Origin: a bacterium
Lineage (GTDB): Bacteria > Planctomycetota > JAFGQW01
Length of the DNA: 64,000 nucleotides
NCBI GenBank assembly: GCA_030426805.1
Contig: JAUHXU010000001.1
Span: 1,489,030-1,553,029, forward strand
Reading direction: 5' to 3'
The translations under genes and the position numbers were made by a program. Position 1 is the first letter of the stretch, and every line of letters begins with the position of its first letter. Below the pieces are notes generated by a model. It searched no databases. It had not been told where the DNA came from and was given only the letters and a program-made list of their open reading frames with translations. This document shows, one piece after another, positions 8,301 to 15,676 of this stretch.

Positions 8301-10065
8301 GCGCGCGGATCGCTGCGCGATTCTCGCGCCACCCCGGGTGTGCGAACGCGGCGAGGTCGACCGCGGGTGCGGCGCGCAGTGCCGTCGCGATCGTGTCGAA
8401 CCGCTGTGCATCGGTCGCATGTGCGGGCGGCGCCACCGCGAGGGCACGCGCGGTGTCGGGGGCGATCGCGTCGAGTGCCGCGCACTGATCGGCCAGCGTG
8501 GCGGTCGACGCAGCGAGTCGCTCGAGGTCGCTCGGCAACGGCGCATCGACCCGCGAGCCGCGCCACGGGTGCTCGGCGGGCGTGCCGAGTCGCTCGGCGA
8601 GATCGCGCACGACGTGCAGCGCGGCGAGGCGCTCGTCGTAGTCGGCGCGTGTCCACTCGAGTGCACCGGCGAGATCGCCCGACGGGGTCGGTGTCTCCTC
8701 GTCCTGCAGACGGACGATCGCACCGAGGATCTCGTACGGCGTGCGACCGGCGGGATCGAGCGGCGTGTGCAGCGTCGCCGCGTGAACGTTCAGCGTGTCG
8801 CGCACGTCGGCGAGTCGGGCGACGTGCCGGTCGAGGTCGTCGAGCGCGGGCGAACCGAGCGAGAGCGTGCGGTCGAGTGCGTCCAGCACCTGGCGCTTGC
8901 TCGCCTTGCGACTGTGCAGTTCGAGGCAGACGCCGCCCAACCCGATCTCCTCGAGTCGGCGATGTACCACCTCGAGCGCGGCGAGCTTCTCGGCGACGAA
9001 CAGCACGCGCCGTCCGTCGGCGACCGCGGCGGCGATCAGATTGACGATCGTCTGCGACTTGCCGGTACCGGGCGGCCCCTGAATCACGAGGTGACGTGCG
9101 GCCTTCACCTCCTCGATCGCCTCGGTCTGCGAACTGTCCGCGTCCATCACGTGGCGCAGGTCGGCGGCGGGCAACTCGGCGTCGATGCGCGTCGCTTCGG
9201 TCCACAGCGGCGGCTCGGCCTCGAACCCGTGGCCGAGGAGCGTCGACAGCGTCTCCTCGCCCACGTCGGCACCGCCGCGGCGCACGAGGTCGAGGTCCTC
9301 GTACATCAGGAACTTCGCGAACGAGAAGAAACCGAGCACGATGTCGTCGTCGGTGACGGTCCAGCGCGCGCGGCCGGTGATCGCGTCGCGCACCGCGGCG
9401 AAGTAGGCGGTCGGGTCGAGTTCGTCGTCGGGGAGATCGGGGAGTGTCACGCCGAAGTCGGCGGCGAGGCGCGCCTTGAGCGACAAGTTCGTCGTCAGAT
9501 CGTCGTCGCGCGCGACGAGCGAGATGCGGCCGCCCACGGTCGAACGCACGAGTTCGCACGGCACGAGGAGCAGCGGCGCGTGGCGCGCGACGTCGGACGA
9601 CTCGTCCTCGAACCACTGCACGAAACCGAGCGCGAGGTAGAGGATGTTGACGCCCTGCTCCTCCTCCATCGTGCGCGCGTCGTAGAACATGCCGAGCAGG
9701 CGCTTGTCGAGGGCGGCGTCGGCGAGGGCGGTCTGGAGGTTGCGGTCGACGTGCCGCGGGGCCGGCGTGTCGTCGGCGTCGGGCTCCGCCTCCGACGGCT
9801 CGGACGCCCCGGACGCCTCGACAGGCGGGGGCAGCTCGACCGGCGCCTCATCGTCCGGCGCTGCCTCCGGCTTCGGCAGGAACGCCATCTTGCGACGCTC
9901 GTCGACGAGGATCCGGTAGACCTCGGCCGATCGCTCGTCCACGACCTCGACCGACTTCGAACGCGCGCGATGCCGCGGCGTGTTCAGCAGTCGGTTGCGC
10001 GCCGTCAGATCGAGCAGCGCCTTGCGCTCGACGTCGAGCTTCGTCGCGAGAATGGACCGATCCAA
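5392..10065 (-). CDS. DUF4011-SF1 helicase-REase (MTES_1575/Vsr-like)-DUF3320 protein
   Basis: This 1557-aa protein starts at TTG 10065, preceded on its strand by GGGAGG at good spacing; no ATG competes. The N-terminal ~70 residues are DUF4011-like (LLDLTARNRLLN). A superfamily 1 helicase follows: Walker A QGPPGTGKSQT near residue 330, Walker B LLIDEASQ near 950, GDEKQLPPT near 977, and C-terminal helicase motifs such as LSWHYRSQH and VLITRAKKR. Near residues 1240-1350 is a PD-(D/E)XK/Vsr-like nuclease (FYVDLGV, LGIECDGASYH, RIWSTDW). A DUF3320-type domain follows (YDIADF). I recall this architecture being reported as a single-gene antiphage system (Hhe). Its role here is probably defence, by DNA translocation and cutting. 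Confidence 0.9.
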   Translation of the reverse strand: MDRSILATKLDVERKALLDLTARNRLLNTPRHRARSKSVEVVDERSAEVYRILVDERRKMAFLPKPEAAPDDEAPVELPPPVEASGASEPSEAEPDADDTPAPRHVDRNLQTALADAALDKRLLGMFYDARTMEEEQGVNILYLALGFVQWFEDESSDVARHAPLLLVPCELVRSTVGGRISLVARDDDLTTNLSLKARLAADFGVTLPDLPDDELDPTAYFAAVRDAITGRARWTVTDDDIVLGFFSFAKFLMYEDLDLVRRGGADVGEETLSTLLGHGFEAEPPLWTEATRIDAELPAADLRHVMDADSSQTEAIEEVKAARHLVIQGPPGTGKSQTIVNLIAAAVADGRRVLFVAEKLAALEVVHRRLEEIGLGGVCLELHSRKASKRQVLDALDRTLSLGSPALDDLDRHVARLADVRDTLNVHAATLHTPLDPAGRTPYEILGAIVRLQDEETPTPSGDLAGALEWTRADYDERLAALHVVRDLAERLGTPAEHPWRGSRVDAPLPSDLERLAASTATLADQCAALDAIAPDTARALAVAPPAHATDAQRFDTIATALRAAPAVDLAAFAHPGWRENRAAIRALVERGGVFASRREAATRVFGDDDGAWDPTPTRETLAKHASSWFRILSGAYRGAHAEFVRRATNPPKSTEDRILALDRLSESRRIGAEVDEAGELGAGCFGSMWQGRDSDWALLARIVEWFESADETIGSDDLANALSALDDLGPIAERCADIRRIAGDIVRSVASVGEQTHLDFTVAFDCDAPGTVPFSSLPERVDAWRTRPERLAEWAPIGNALARLDALGVGVVRDELYTGAHPPAVAVARFEFAYFETWLREALARHPDLARFTGHAHDTLIDEFCRLDRKRIELARAEVALAHVRGIPRGGGGEIGLIRTEIKKKRRHLPIRKLIERAGRTVQAVKPVFMMSPLSVAQFLPPGAIEFDLLLIDEASQVEPVDAFGAILRAKQIVVVGDEKQLPPTSFFGRTLEGDDDEQDVADIESILGLCSAKGLGEKMLSWHYRSQHQSLIAVSNREFYDDRLHVVPSPFAESDALGLKFHFVDDGVFDRGGSGANRAEAARVARAAIDHARAHPGDSLGIGAFSIRQRDAILDELEALWRAERDVRGFFESGGPEPFFVKNLENIQGDERDVIFISVGYGPDADGRFTMNFGPLSREGGERRLNVLITRAKKRCEVFSSIRHGAIDLSKTSGRGPAALRTFLNYAEVGMFAAGEASGGFDSPFEASVARALTQHGHAVESQIGLAGFYVDLGVKDPDEPGRYRLGIECDGASYHSARSARERDRLRQQILESRGWTIHRIWSTDWFKDRDAQLRRALAAIDAAATAPPPSPPEPPAPVALDAAADTDDDARYVPYDIADFAVDAPRAIHETAVDALADVAARVVAIEGPVHGDEVARRVATLWGQKRTGGRIRECVEAALAHALAAGHVRESSPGFFDRPEPRPPRVRERSGAASSLRKPEALPPSEVRAAIELVVGDNTGIERSELARLVARAFGFGSTSAQMAALVDQAVAPLVDDVLVERDGKLFPAAR

Positions 10066-10242
10066 CGCTTCGCCTCCCGTCGAATGATAGATCGGAATCC
10101 CGCGACGAACACCCGAGCCCGGCCCGCGCCGGACGATTGCCTACGGCGGGATCGTCAGCGGCCCGGGCACTGCGGTAGTGCGCGGTCCCGATCGCGGGTA
10201 TCCTCGGCGTGGGGAACAAGCACTACGAGTCTGGAGGTCCTC

Positions 10243-11541
10243 ATGGCAAGAGATCGATTCGCGCTCGGATTCCTACTGAGCGCGCTCGTCGCGAGTGGCG
10301 TAGCGAGCCTCGCTGGCGCGCAGGGAGACGTATTCATCAGCTCCCAGGGCACGATCGCGTCGCCGACGATCTACCGCTTCACCGAGGACGGACAGTCGGT
10401 CCGTACGCTCTACGTTCCGGCGCCCGGCTGGGCCGCCCACTGGTTCAAGCCGGACCTCAACAACCGGGGCTTCATCTGCGCGGGGAGTTCGATCAACGGT
10501 GACGGCGTCGTGTTCGAGATGGACCGCAACGGCGTGATCACGTCGGTGGTCTACCTGCCCGGCACGATGCCCAACGCGGTGTGGCCGTCGAGTGACGGCG
10601 ACTGGCTCGTGGAAACCGCCGGCGCTTCGCATCGGCTGACGCCGGGCGGACTCGTTCCGATCGCGCAGTTCGGCAACTCCTTCGGTTACGCCCGCGGCCG
10701 AGACGAGGAAACCGGCGAATGGATCATGAAAGCGCGGATCGGGCAGACGCACGCGATGTATCGCGTCGATCCGTTCACGGGCGCGGTCTCGACGTTCTGG
10801 AGTCGGCCCGGCTACCAGGTCTGGGAGAGCGGCTCGACTGAGTACCCGTACGATGCCGCGACCGGCGGTTTCCTCGAAGTCGAAAACCAAACGGCGTCGC
10901 CGTATCTCGGGATTCGCACGCAGGGCAGCGCCATGACGTCGCTGTGGAGCGCGGGCGCAATCACCGGGAGCTTCGACCTCGTCGCGCGGGCACGCGGTGG
11001 ACGGCGTGCCGCATATCACGTAGTCGCTCGACTCGTCTCGACGATTCCCAACCTGGTGCTCACCGCGCGCATCGCCGCCGACGGCACGGAACTCGGGCGC
11101 AACACGCTGCCGTCGTTCGTGGTCTCGAGCGTGTCACAGGTCGCGGTCGAGGGTTCTCGCCACCTGTCGTGGCACATGGTGACCCCGCCGAACGGGCGAC
11201 GCATGCTGATCAGCGCACCGAGCCGACCGGGCGCCGCATACACGGCCGCGTTCAGTCTGACCGGCGTTCGCCCCGGCATCCCGATCGGGAGCCGAACCGT
11301 TCCGCTCGTGCCGGACACCCTGACCGCACTCTGCCTCGCCGGCGGAATCCCCGGCGTGATCCAGAACACCGTCGGTGTTCTCGACGCCAACGGCGAGGCG
11401 AACGTGACCTTCGACACGAACGCGTTCGGGCCCGCGCTCGCGGGTATCCGCGCCTGGGGCGGCGCAGTCGTGTTCGATCCGCAGTCACCGAACGGCGTTT
11501 CGCACGTCCTCGGCCCGCTGCTGCTTCGCATCACGCAGTAG
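10243..11541 (+). CDS. Secreted protein with shared planctomycete-type C-terminal domain (copy A)
   Basis: This 432-aa protein starts at ATG 10243 behind GGAGG. Residues 1-26 are a Sec signal peptide (a hydrophobic run ending ASLAGAQ, then GDVFISS). The body has repeats resembling a beta-propeller (IYRFTEDGQSVRTLYVP, VVFEMDRNGVITSVVYLP, MYRVDPFTGAVSTFW), like NHL or SMP-30 proteins. The last ~100 residues match four other proteins in this window (TVGVLDANGEAN, AVVFDPQSPNGV). It probably acts outside the cytoplasm; no enzymatic residues are evident. It is transcribed alone, with a TATCCT element at about 10199 and a hairpin element beyond the stop. Confidence 0.85.
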   Translation: MARDRFALGFLLSALVASGVASLAGAQGDVFISSQGTIASPTIYRFTEDGQSVRTLYVPAPGWAAHWFKPDLNNRGFICAGSSINGDGVVFEMDRNGVITSVVYLPGTMPNAVWPSSDGDWLVETAGASHRLTPGGLVPIAQFGNSFGYARGRDEETGEWIMKARIGQTHAMYRVDPFTGAVSTFWSRPGYQVWESGSTEYPYDAATGGFLEVENQTASPYLGIRTQGSAMTSLWSAGAITGSFDLVARARGGRRAAYHVVARLVSTIPNLVLTARIAADGTELGRNTLPSFVVSSVSQVAVEGSRHLSWHMVTPPNGRRMLISAPSRPGAAYTAAFSLTGVRPGIPIGSRTVPLVPDTLTALCLAGGIPGVIQNTVGVLDANGEANVTFDTNAFGPALAGIRAWGGAVVFDPQSPNGVSHVLGPLLLRITQ

Positions 11542-11562
11542 CCGATCGTTCACCCGCGAATC

Positions 11563-11630
11563 TGTCCCTCAACGCTGACAAATCCGCGTTTGAAGCGCTT
11601 CAAACCGGGATATGGCAGCGTTGAGGGACA
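11563..11630. repeat. Nested hairpin element 1 between convergent genes
   Basis: Arms of 15 bases at 11563-11577 and 11616-11630 are perfect inverted repeats (TGTCCCTCAACGCTG and its complement). They enclose an 18-base palindrome at 11588-11605 centred on GAAGCGCTTC. The 24 bases at 11577-11600 are also repeated directly at 11627-11650 with four differences, both beginning GACAAATC. The element separates the 3' ends of two convergent genes, so it may act as a two-way terminator, or it may be a REP-like element. Confidence 0.75.
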
Positions 11631-11653
11631 AATCTCGGTTTGAAGCACTTCCG

Positions 11654-12943
11654 TCAGTTCGTCACGCGCAGCGTATAGCGCACGGTCGCGCGCCCCTCGG
11701 CAGGCACGTCCACCGCGAACGCGATCGTATTCGCATCGCGGCGCTCGTGCGCCATCGACGCGTTGACCACCTCCCAGTGCCCCCACGCGTCTTCGAGCAC
11801 GTCGACCGTCACCGGCTCGTCCTTCGCATTGCGCAGTTCGATCTCGACGTCGGTCTCGTGGACTCGCTCGGAAACGCGGCGGTGGGCGCGCTGGATTCGC
11901 TCGCCGACGACGTCGAACGCGTTGCCGACCTCGAGGCGCACGGTCTCGTTCTTCGCCGTGTGGCCGATGCGGTCCTCGCCGATGAACTGGAGTTGCCCGC
12001 GCGCATCGCGTTTGTAGGTTCGCATCGTCCCGGCGGGAAGCGGGATCCCGAGACCCCGATCGGCGCGATTCTCGATCGCGAGAATCACCGCGACCTTCGT
12101 CGCCGCTCGTTGGCCGCGGTACGTGAGCGTCTTCTCGACCGGTGCGCTCGCCGACGGGAACAGCGCGACCTGCTTCGTCTCCCGGTCGCGCAACGTGGTG
12201 CGATGCCCGAGCGTGTAGAGGTGATACTCGAACAGCGACTCCTCGACGAAGCCCTCGGCCCCGTGTGCGTCGGCGAGCATCGCCCGGCCGACCGCCTTCG
12301 GCCGCGGCGGCGTCACGCGCCGAACGTCGCCGGCGACGAGCTGAAGCTGCGCGTTCTCGAACGTCGCTCCGCACCGATTGTCGAGCGACACCCACGCGGA
12401 CAGCGACAGTTCGCGCTCGTCGGCGTCGACGACGGCAACGTACTCGGCGTGCCACGACATTCCGGCCGTCATGTAGGACAGCGCGGCCGGCCGAGGACCG
12501 GCTTCGTCCGCGTGCAGGCTCCACACGAGCGTCGGGCGGACACGCAGTCCCTCCGGCAGTCGTGCGAGTCGCAGGTCTACGATCTGTGCGCGTTGCACGA
12601 CGTGCACCGCGCCATCGTCCAGCTCGAGCACGAACGCGCCGGCGTCGAACGACAGGAGTCGACCGTGCTTCGCGTCGCCGTTGCGGAGCACCACATCGAT
12701 CGCCTCGCCGACGTAGCGCGACACGATCCGGTCGGAGTCCGCGAGGTCGTATTGGAAGTTCTGCTCCTCGACACGCAACCCCTCGCCCGACAGGTGCACC
12801 GTCGTCGGGTCGATGCGCGCCGGCACGTCGACGATCTCGACGGTGGACGTGCCCGCCGCGACGTCGACTCGCCTCGTGTCCCGGACGACGCCGAGGTCGC
12901 TGTTGTACACCGTGACGCGCAAGTCGCGCGATGGCTCATCCAT
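11654..12943 (-). CDS. DUF4139 domain-containing protein
   Basis: This 429-aa protein starts at ATG 12943 (MDEPSRDLRVTVYNSDL), with GGAGAG about 6 bases upstream; the frame is open 24 codons further but lacks an SD. It follows the DUF4139 pattern: N-terminal VTVYNSDLGVVRDTR and VEIVDVPARIDPTTV, a middle LSYMTAGMSWHAEYVAVV and LSAWVSLDN, and a C-terminal ATVRYTLRV. DUF4139 proteins are beta-rich and of unknown function, often linked with mucoidy-inhibitor (MuiA-type) proteins. No signal peptide is visible. A lipoprotein gene lies 103 bases upstream on the same strand and may be co-transcribed. Confidence 0.85.
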   Translation of the reverse strand: MDEPSRDLRVTVYNSDLGVVRDTRRVDVAAGTSTVEIVDVPARIDPTTVHLSGEGLRVEEQNFQYDLADSDRIVSRYVGEAIDVVLRNGDAKHGRLLSFDAGAFVLELDDGAVHVVQRAQIVDLRLARLPEGLRVRPTLVWSLHADEAGPRPAALSYMTAGMSWHAEYVAVVDADERELSLSAWVSLDNRCGATFENAQLQLVAGDVRRVTPPRPKAVGRAMLADAHGAEGFVEESLFEYHLYTLGHRTTLRDRETKQVALFPSASAPVEKTLTYRGQRAATKVAVILAIENRADRGLGIPLPAGTMRTYKRDARGQLQFIGEDRIGHTAKNETVRLEVGNAFDVVGERIQRAHRRVSERVHETDVEIELRNAKDEPVTVDVLEDAWGHWEVVNASMAHERRDANTIAFAVDVPAEGRATVRYTLRVTN

Positions 12944-13046
12944 GTTCTCTCCGCTGTCTGGTCTCTCCGCTGTCTTCCCGCCGTACGCAAGCACGGCGCT
13001 CGTGGCACGCGCCACCGAGCGCCGCGCTCGTCTCGCGCAGTCGTGC

Positions 13047-13475
13047 TTAGCCGATCATCTTCGTCGCGAGTTCCTGCCACTTGCTCACGTCGATGCCGGC
13101 ACCCTTCAGGCTGTCGACGACCGCGCCGAGCTTGCCCTGCAGGCCCTTCACCAGACCGGCCGCGGAGCTGATCTTGCTCTTGATCGAGTCGATCTCGTCG
13201 ATCGACATCGTCTTGCCGAGCTTGTCCTTCCACGCGTCGATCGAGCCGAGGTTCTTCTCGACGGCGCTGGAGAGCGCGTCGCCCGCAGCCTTCTTCTGCT
13301 CGGTCGAGAAGTCGGACAGCATCGACGTGAAGTCGTCGAGGTTCGTGTCCGGGCTGATGATCTTCGCGAGGCTCGACGGCTCGAGCGCGGGCAACTCGGT
13401 GCTCGAACCACAGGCGACGAACCACGTGGCGACGAGCGCCAACACACACGACAAGGCAACGTTGCGACGGGTCAT
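13047..13475 (-). CDS. Small helical lipoprotein
   Basis: This 142-aa protein starts at ATG 13475 (MTRRNVALSCVL), with GGAGAAGGA upstream; an upstream in-frame start adds an implausible arginine-rich leader. A lipoprotein signal ends FVAC, so the mature protein would begin Cys-Gly-Ser-Ser and be anchored by lipid. The mature part is about 120 residues of amphipathic helix with many Lys, Asp and Ser (SSLAKIISPDTNLDDF, LSDFSTEQKKAAGDAL, GLVKGLQGKLGAVVDSL). No family is recognised. It could be an envelope scaffold or stress lipoprotein. Confidence 0.8.
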   Translation of the reverse strand: MTRRNVALSCVLALVATWFVACGSSTELPALEPSSLAKIISPDTNLDDFTSMLSDFSTEQKKAAGDALSSAVEKNLGSIDAWKDKLGKTMSIDEIDSIKSKISSAAGLVKGLQGKLGAVVDSLKGAGIDVSKWQELATKMIG

Positions 13476-13858
13476 GACAGTCCTTCTCCAAGCAACTTCC
13501 GACGGATCACGCGGAGCCACCTATCGAACCGACTCCGCACACAAGGCTCCGACACACCGCGCCCCCTTTCAAGCACCCCCGCGCGTCCTGCCGCCCGCCC
13601 ATCAGCCCACGGCTGATACGCTGATCGACAAGCTACGGCGCATCGCGGCGCTGTCTGCGGGAACGCCGAAAGGTCGACCCGCGCGCGCTCCCACCCGGCC
13701 GCAATCCGTAAGCCCGAAATGTCGCCGAACGCGACGGAATCGTGCCAGGGATGCGTCCGTAAGCGCCAAACGTCGCGTTTCGACCGAGAACCGCGACGAA
13801 ACTCGCTTACGGATCGAAATCCCCGCGACCGATCCGCATCACCCACGACCAACGGTGC
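13476..13858. other. Intergenic region between lipoprotein and RAYT genes
   Basis: These 383 bases separate divergent genes. The left part holds the SD of the lipoprotein gene and must contain its promoter, though no convincing -35/-10 pair is visible. A small stem TCAGCC/GGCTGA lies near 13612-13626. The right part is repeat copy 1 (13701-13824), ending 34 bases before the transposase start. I see no other gene in it. Confidence 0.7.
13701..13824. repeat. RAYT-flanking direct repeat, copy 1 (REP-like)
   Basis: This 124-base repeat is identical to 14649-14772 except for one base (A at 13711, G in the other copy). Inside it are a perfect 10-base inverted pair (TCCGTAAGCG at 13756-13765 with 13804-13813) and, nested within, a 7-base pair (CGTCGCG at 13771-13777 with 13792-13798). 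A third stem GTCGC/GCGAC lies at 13721-13735. These folded motifs fit the REP/BIME elements that RAYT transposases recognise. Confidence 0.9.
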
Positions 13859-14659
13859 ATGAAGACACCCTGGGTCCACGTCTACTTCCGCACGAACGGC
13901 GCGCACGACTTGTTGACCGATGTGCACGCGCGCTGGCTGTGGACCGCATTCGAACGCGCCTTCCCCGACGCCTTGATCGCAATGCTGATGCCGAACCACG
14001 CCCACCTGATCGTGCGCCGCTCGAAGAACGTTCGCCTGCGTTTCGGCGCGATCCTGGGACGCTTCTCGCTCCGCTTCCGCGATGGCCTCCCCGGATGGCA
14101 GCGCATCCCCGAGCCGGATCGCATCGCCAACACTCGAATCTTGCGGCGGCTCTACCGCTACGTCGCGCTCAACCCGTGCCGCGCGGACCTCGCCGCCGAC
14201 CCGCTCGAATGGCGCTGGTCGACCTATCGCGACGTGTTCGGCGCGACCGCCGGCCCGTGGACCGAGACCGGGCGCGTCGCCGCCGCACTCGACCACCCCA
14301 TCGACGGATTCGAACCCTCTCTCCACCACTACGTCTCGTCGGACACCGAGTGCAAGGTCGGCGGGACCCCACCGCCGGTGCTGCCCGCCACCGGCGACAA
14401 CGCACCCTCTCTCGACACGCTCTACGCCGCGGCGGCGGCCGCCCTGCGCGAACCCGTGCACGCGGCCGCTACAAACCGTCAACTCCGCGTCCTGTTCATC
14501 CAGGCCGCGCGAGCCACACCCCACCGGACCCATGCCATCGCCGAGTTGGCCGGCTGCTCGGTGCGCACCGTGCAACGCAACCGACAAGTCGAACGCGACG
14601 AGCAAGCGCTCGAAGCCGTGCGCCGCTGCGTCGCGGAGGGCCGCTTTCGCAATCCGTAG
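13859..14659 (+). CDS. REP-associated tyrosine transposase (RAYT, Y1/IS200-like)
   Basis: This 266-aa protein starts at ATG 13859. It carries the HUH motif MPNHAHLIV (His47 and His49), the metal-binding pair of Y1 transposases, and the RAYT block YRYVALNPCRADLA followed by EWRWSTYRDVFG. The C-terminal helix-turn-helix (HAIAELAGCSVRTVQRN) should bind the target. RAYTs nick single-stranded REP hairpins. The segment where relatives usually have a W-Q-G-R-Y-type catalytic tyrosine reads GWQRIPEP here, so the nucleophile may be displaced or lost; Tyr99 and Tyr101 remain. The gene lies exactly between two 124-bp direct repeats, and its last three codons and stop are part of the second. Confidence 0.9.
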   Translation: MKTPWVHVYFRTNGAHDLLTDVHARWLWTAFERAFPDALIAMLMPNHAHLIVRRSKNVRLRFGAILGRFSLRFRDGLPGWQRIPEPDRIANTRILRRLYRYVALNPCRADLAADPLEWRWSTYRDVFGATAGPWTETGRVAAALDHPIDGFEPSLHHYVSSDTECKVGGTPPPVLPATGDNAPSLDTLYAAAAAALREPVHAAATNRQLRVLFIQAARATPHRTHAIAELAGCSVRTVQRNRQVERDEQALEAVRRCVAEGRFRNP

Positions 14660-14772
14660 GCCCGAAATGTCGCCGAACGCGACGGAATCGTGCCAGGGAT
14701 GCGTCCGTAAGCGCCAAACGTCGCGTTTCGACCGAGAACCGCGACGAAACTCGCTTACGGATCGAAATCCCC
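14649..14772. repeat. RAYT-flanking direct repeat, copy 2 (REP-like)
   Basis: This is the second 124-base copy, 948 bases downstream of the first and in the same orientation. It begins inside the transposase gene: its first codons supply Arg-Asn-Pro and the TAG stop. The only difference from copy 1 falls in that stop codon (TAG here, TAA in copy 1). The nested inverted pairs are conserved. Confidence 0.9.
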
Positions 14773-14777
14773 CGCGG

Positions 14778-14957
14778 CTACGGCCCGATGCGACCGCCCT
14801 GCACCGCGTAGGTCACTGCGTAGGCGATCGCCGCGGTGATCAACGCGGACGCGACCAGCGCAAGGGCGCCGAGGCGCTGTTCGCTGCGGATTTCGCGCTC
14901 GATCGTGGCGCGGTTCGGCCGGCGCTCAGACGCGCGCCGACCCGTCGTCATGGACAT
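14778..14957 (-). CDS. Small single-pass membrane protein downstream of the sigma factor
   Basis: This 59-aa protein starts at ATG 14957, with AGGAGGT seven bases upstream, which strongly favours a real gene. The N-terminal ~28 residues are highly charged (RRASERRPNRATIEREIR). One membrane helix follows (LGALALVASALITAAIAYAVTYAV) and a short tail. It lies 75 bases downstream of the ECF sigma gene on the same strand. A cytoplasmic charged head on a membrane helix next to a sigma factor could sequester it as a minimal anti-sigma factor. That is inference, because no known anti-sigma motif is present. Confidence 0.75.
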   Translation of the reverse strand: MSMTTGRRASERRPNRATIEREIRSEQRLGALALVASALITAAIAYAVTYAVQGGRIGP

Positions 14958-15032
14958 CGGATTCACCTCCTGCTCGGGGTCCCCGAGCCGAGGTCGACAT
15001 CCGACAGACGATTACACGCCGCCACGATTGCG

Positions 15033-15626
15033 TCACGCCAGTGCGCGGCCGATCGCGGCGAGCCCGCGGCAGAGCGTCGAGCGGATCGTCGACGCCGGCT
15101 TGCCGAGGCGCTCCGCGATCTCGGCGGGCGTCGCGCCGGCGATGCGCGACATCAGGATCACCTCGCGGGTCTCCTCGGGGAGGGCGTCGAGCGCCGCCTC
15201 GATGCGGGCGAGCGTCTCGCCGCGGATCGCGACCTCGCTCGGCGATCCGAACGCTCGCTGGACGACGCGCGCGACCGGTTCACCGATCGCCGAGTGCGCG
15301 ACCGCGTTCGTCACGACCTGGTCGGCATCGCGCCGCTCGGCGGTGAGGTGCGCGTCGCGCTGGGCGAGCTTCCGCCGCGCCATCGTGAACAGCCACTGCC
15401 GAAACGCCGCCTCGCCGCGGTAGCTGAAGCCGTCCAGGTTGTTGAGCACCTCGACGCAGACCGACTGCGCGACGTCGGCCTCGTCGTCCCAGCGACGAAG
15501 CCGACGTCCCATCCGCAGGCGGATGTAGGCACGCAGCCCGGGCAGGTGTCGGTCGAGCAACGCGCCGATCGCGGCGTCGTCCCCTTCACCCGCCCGGCTG
15601 ATCAACGTTTCGGTGTCGGACGGCAT
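15033..15626 (-). CDS. ECF sigma-70 family RNA polymerase sigma factor
   Basis: This 197-aa protein starts at ATG 15626 (MPSDTETLISRAGEGDDAAI). Region 2 is clear (LLDRHLPGLRAYIRLRMG, DVAQSVCVEVLNNL with the DDxxQ-like stretch, FRQWLFTMARRKL). Region 4 has LDALPEETREVILMSRIAGATPAEIAERLGKPASTIRSTLCRGL, the -35-reading helix-turn-helix. The pattern fits the Rhodopirellula/Verrucomicrobium ECF group that often accompanies Ser/Thr kinases. There is no SD before the ATG, so initiation may be weak or leaderless. Two kinase genes lie about 1.2 kb upstream on the same strand, and the small membrane protein lies downstream. Confidence 0.93.
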   Translation of the reverse strand: MPSDTETLISRAGEGDDAAIGALLDRHLPGLRAYIRLRMGRRLRRWDDEADVAQSVCVEVLNNLDGFSYRGEAAFRQWLFTMARRKLAQRDAHLTAERRDADQVVTNAVAHSAIGEPVARVVQRAFGSPSEVAIRGETLARIEAALDALPEETREVILMSRIAGATPAEIAERLGKPASTIRSTLCRGLAAIGRALA

Positions 15627-15676
15627 CGGGGGATACGCTACCGCGCACCCCCCGCCGGAGCAAGCGACTGCGTCGC

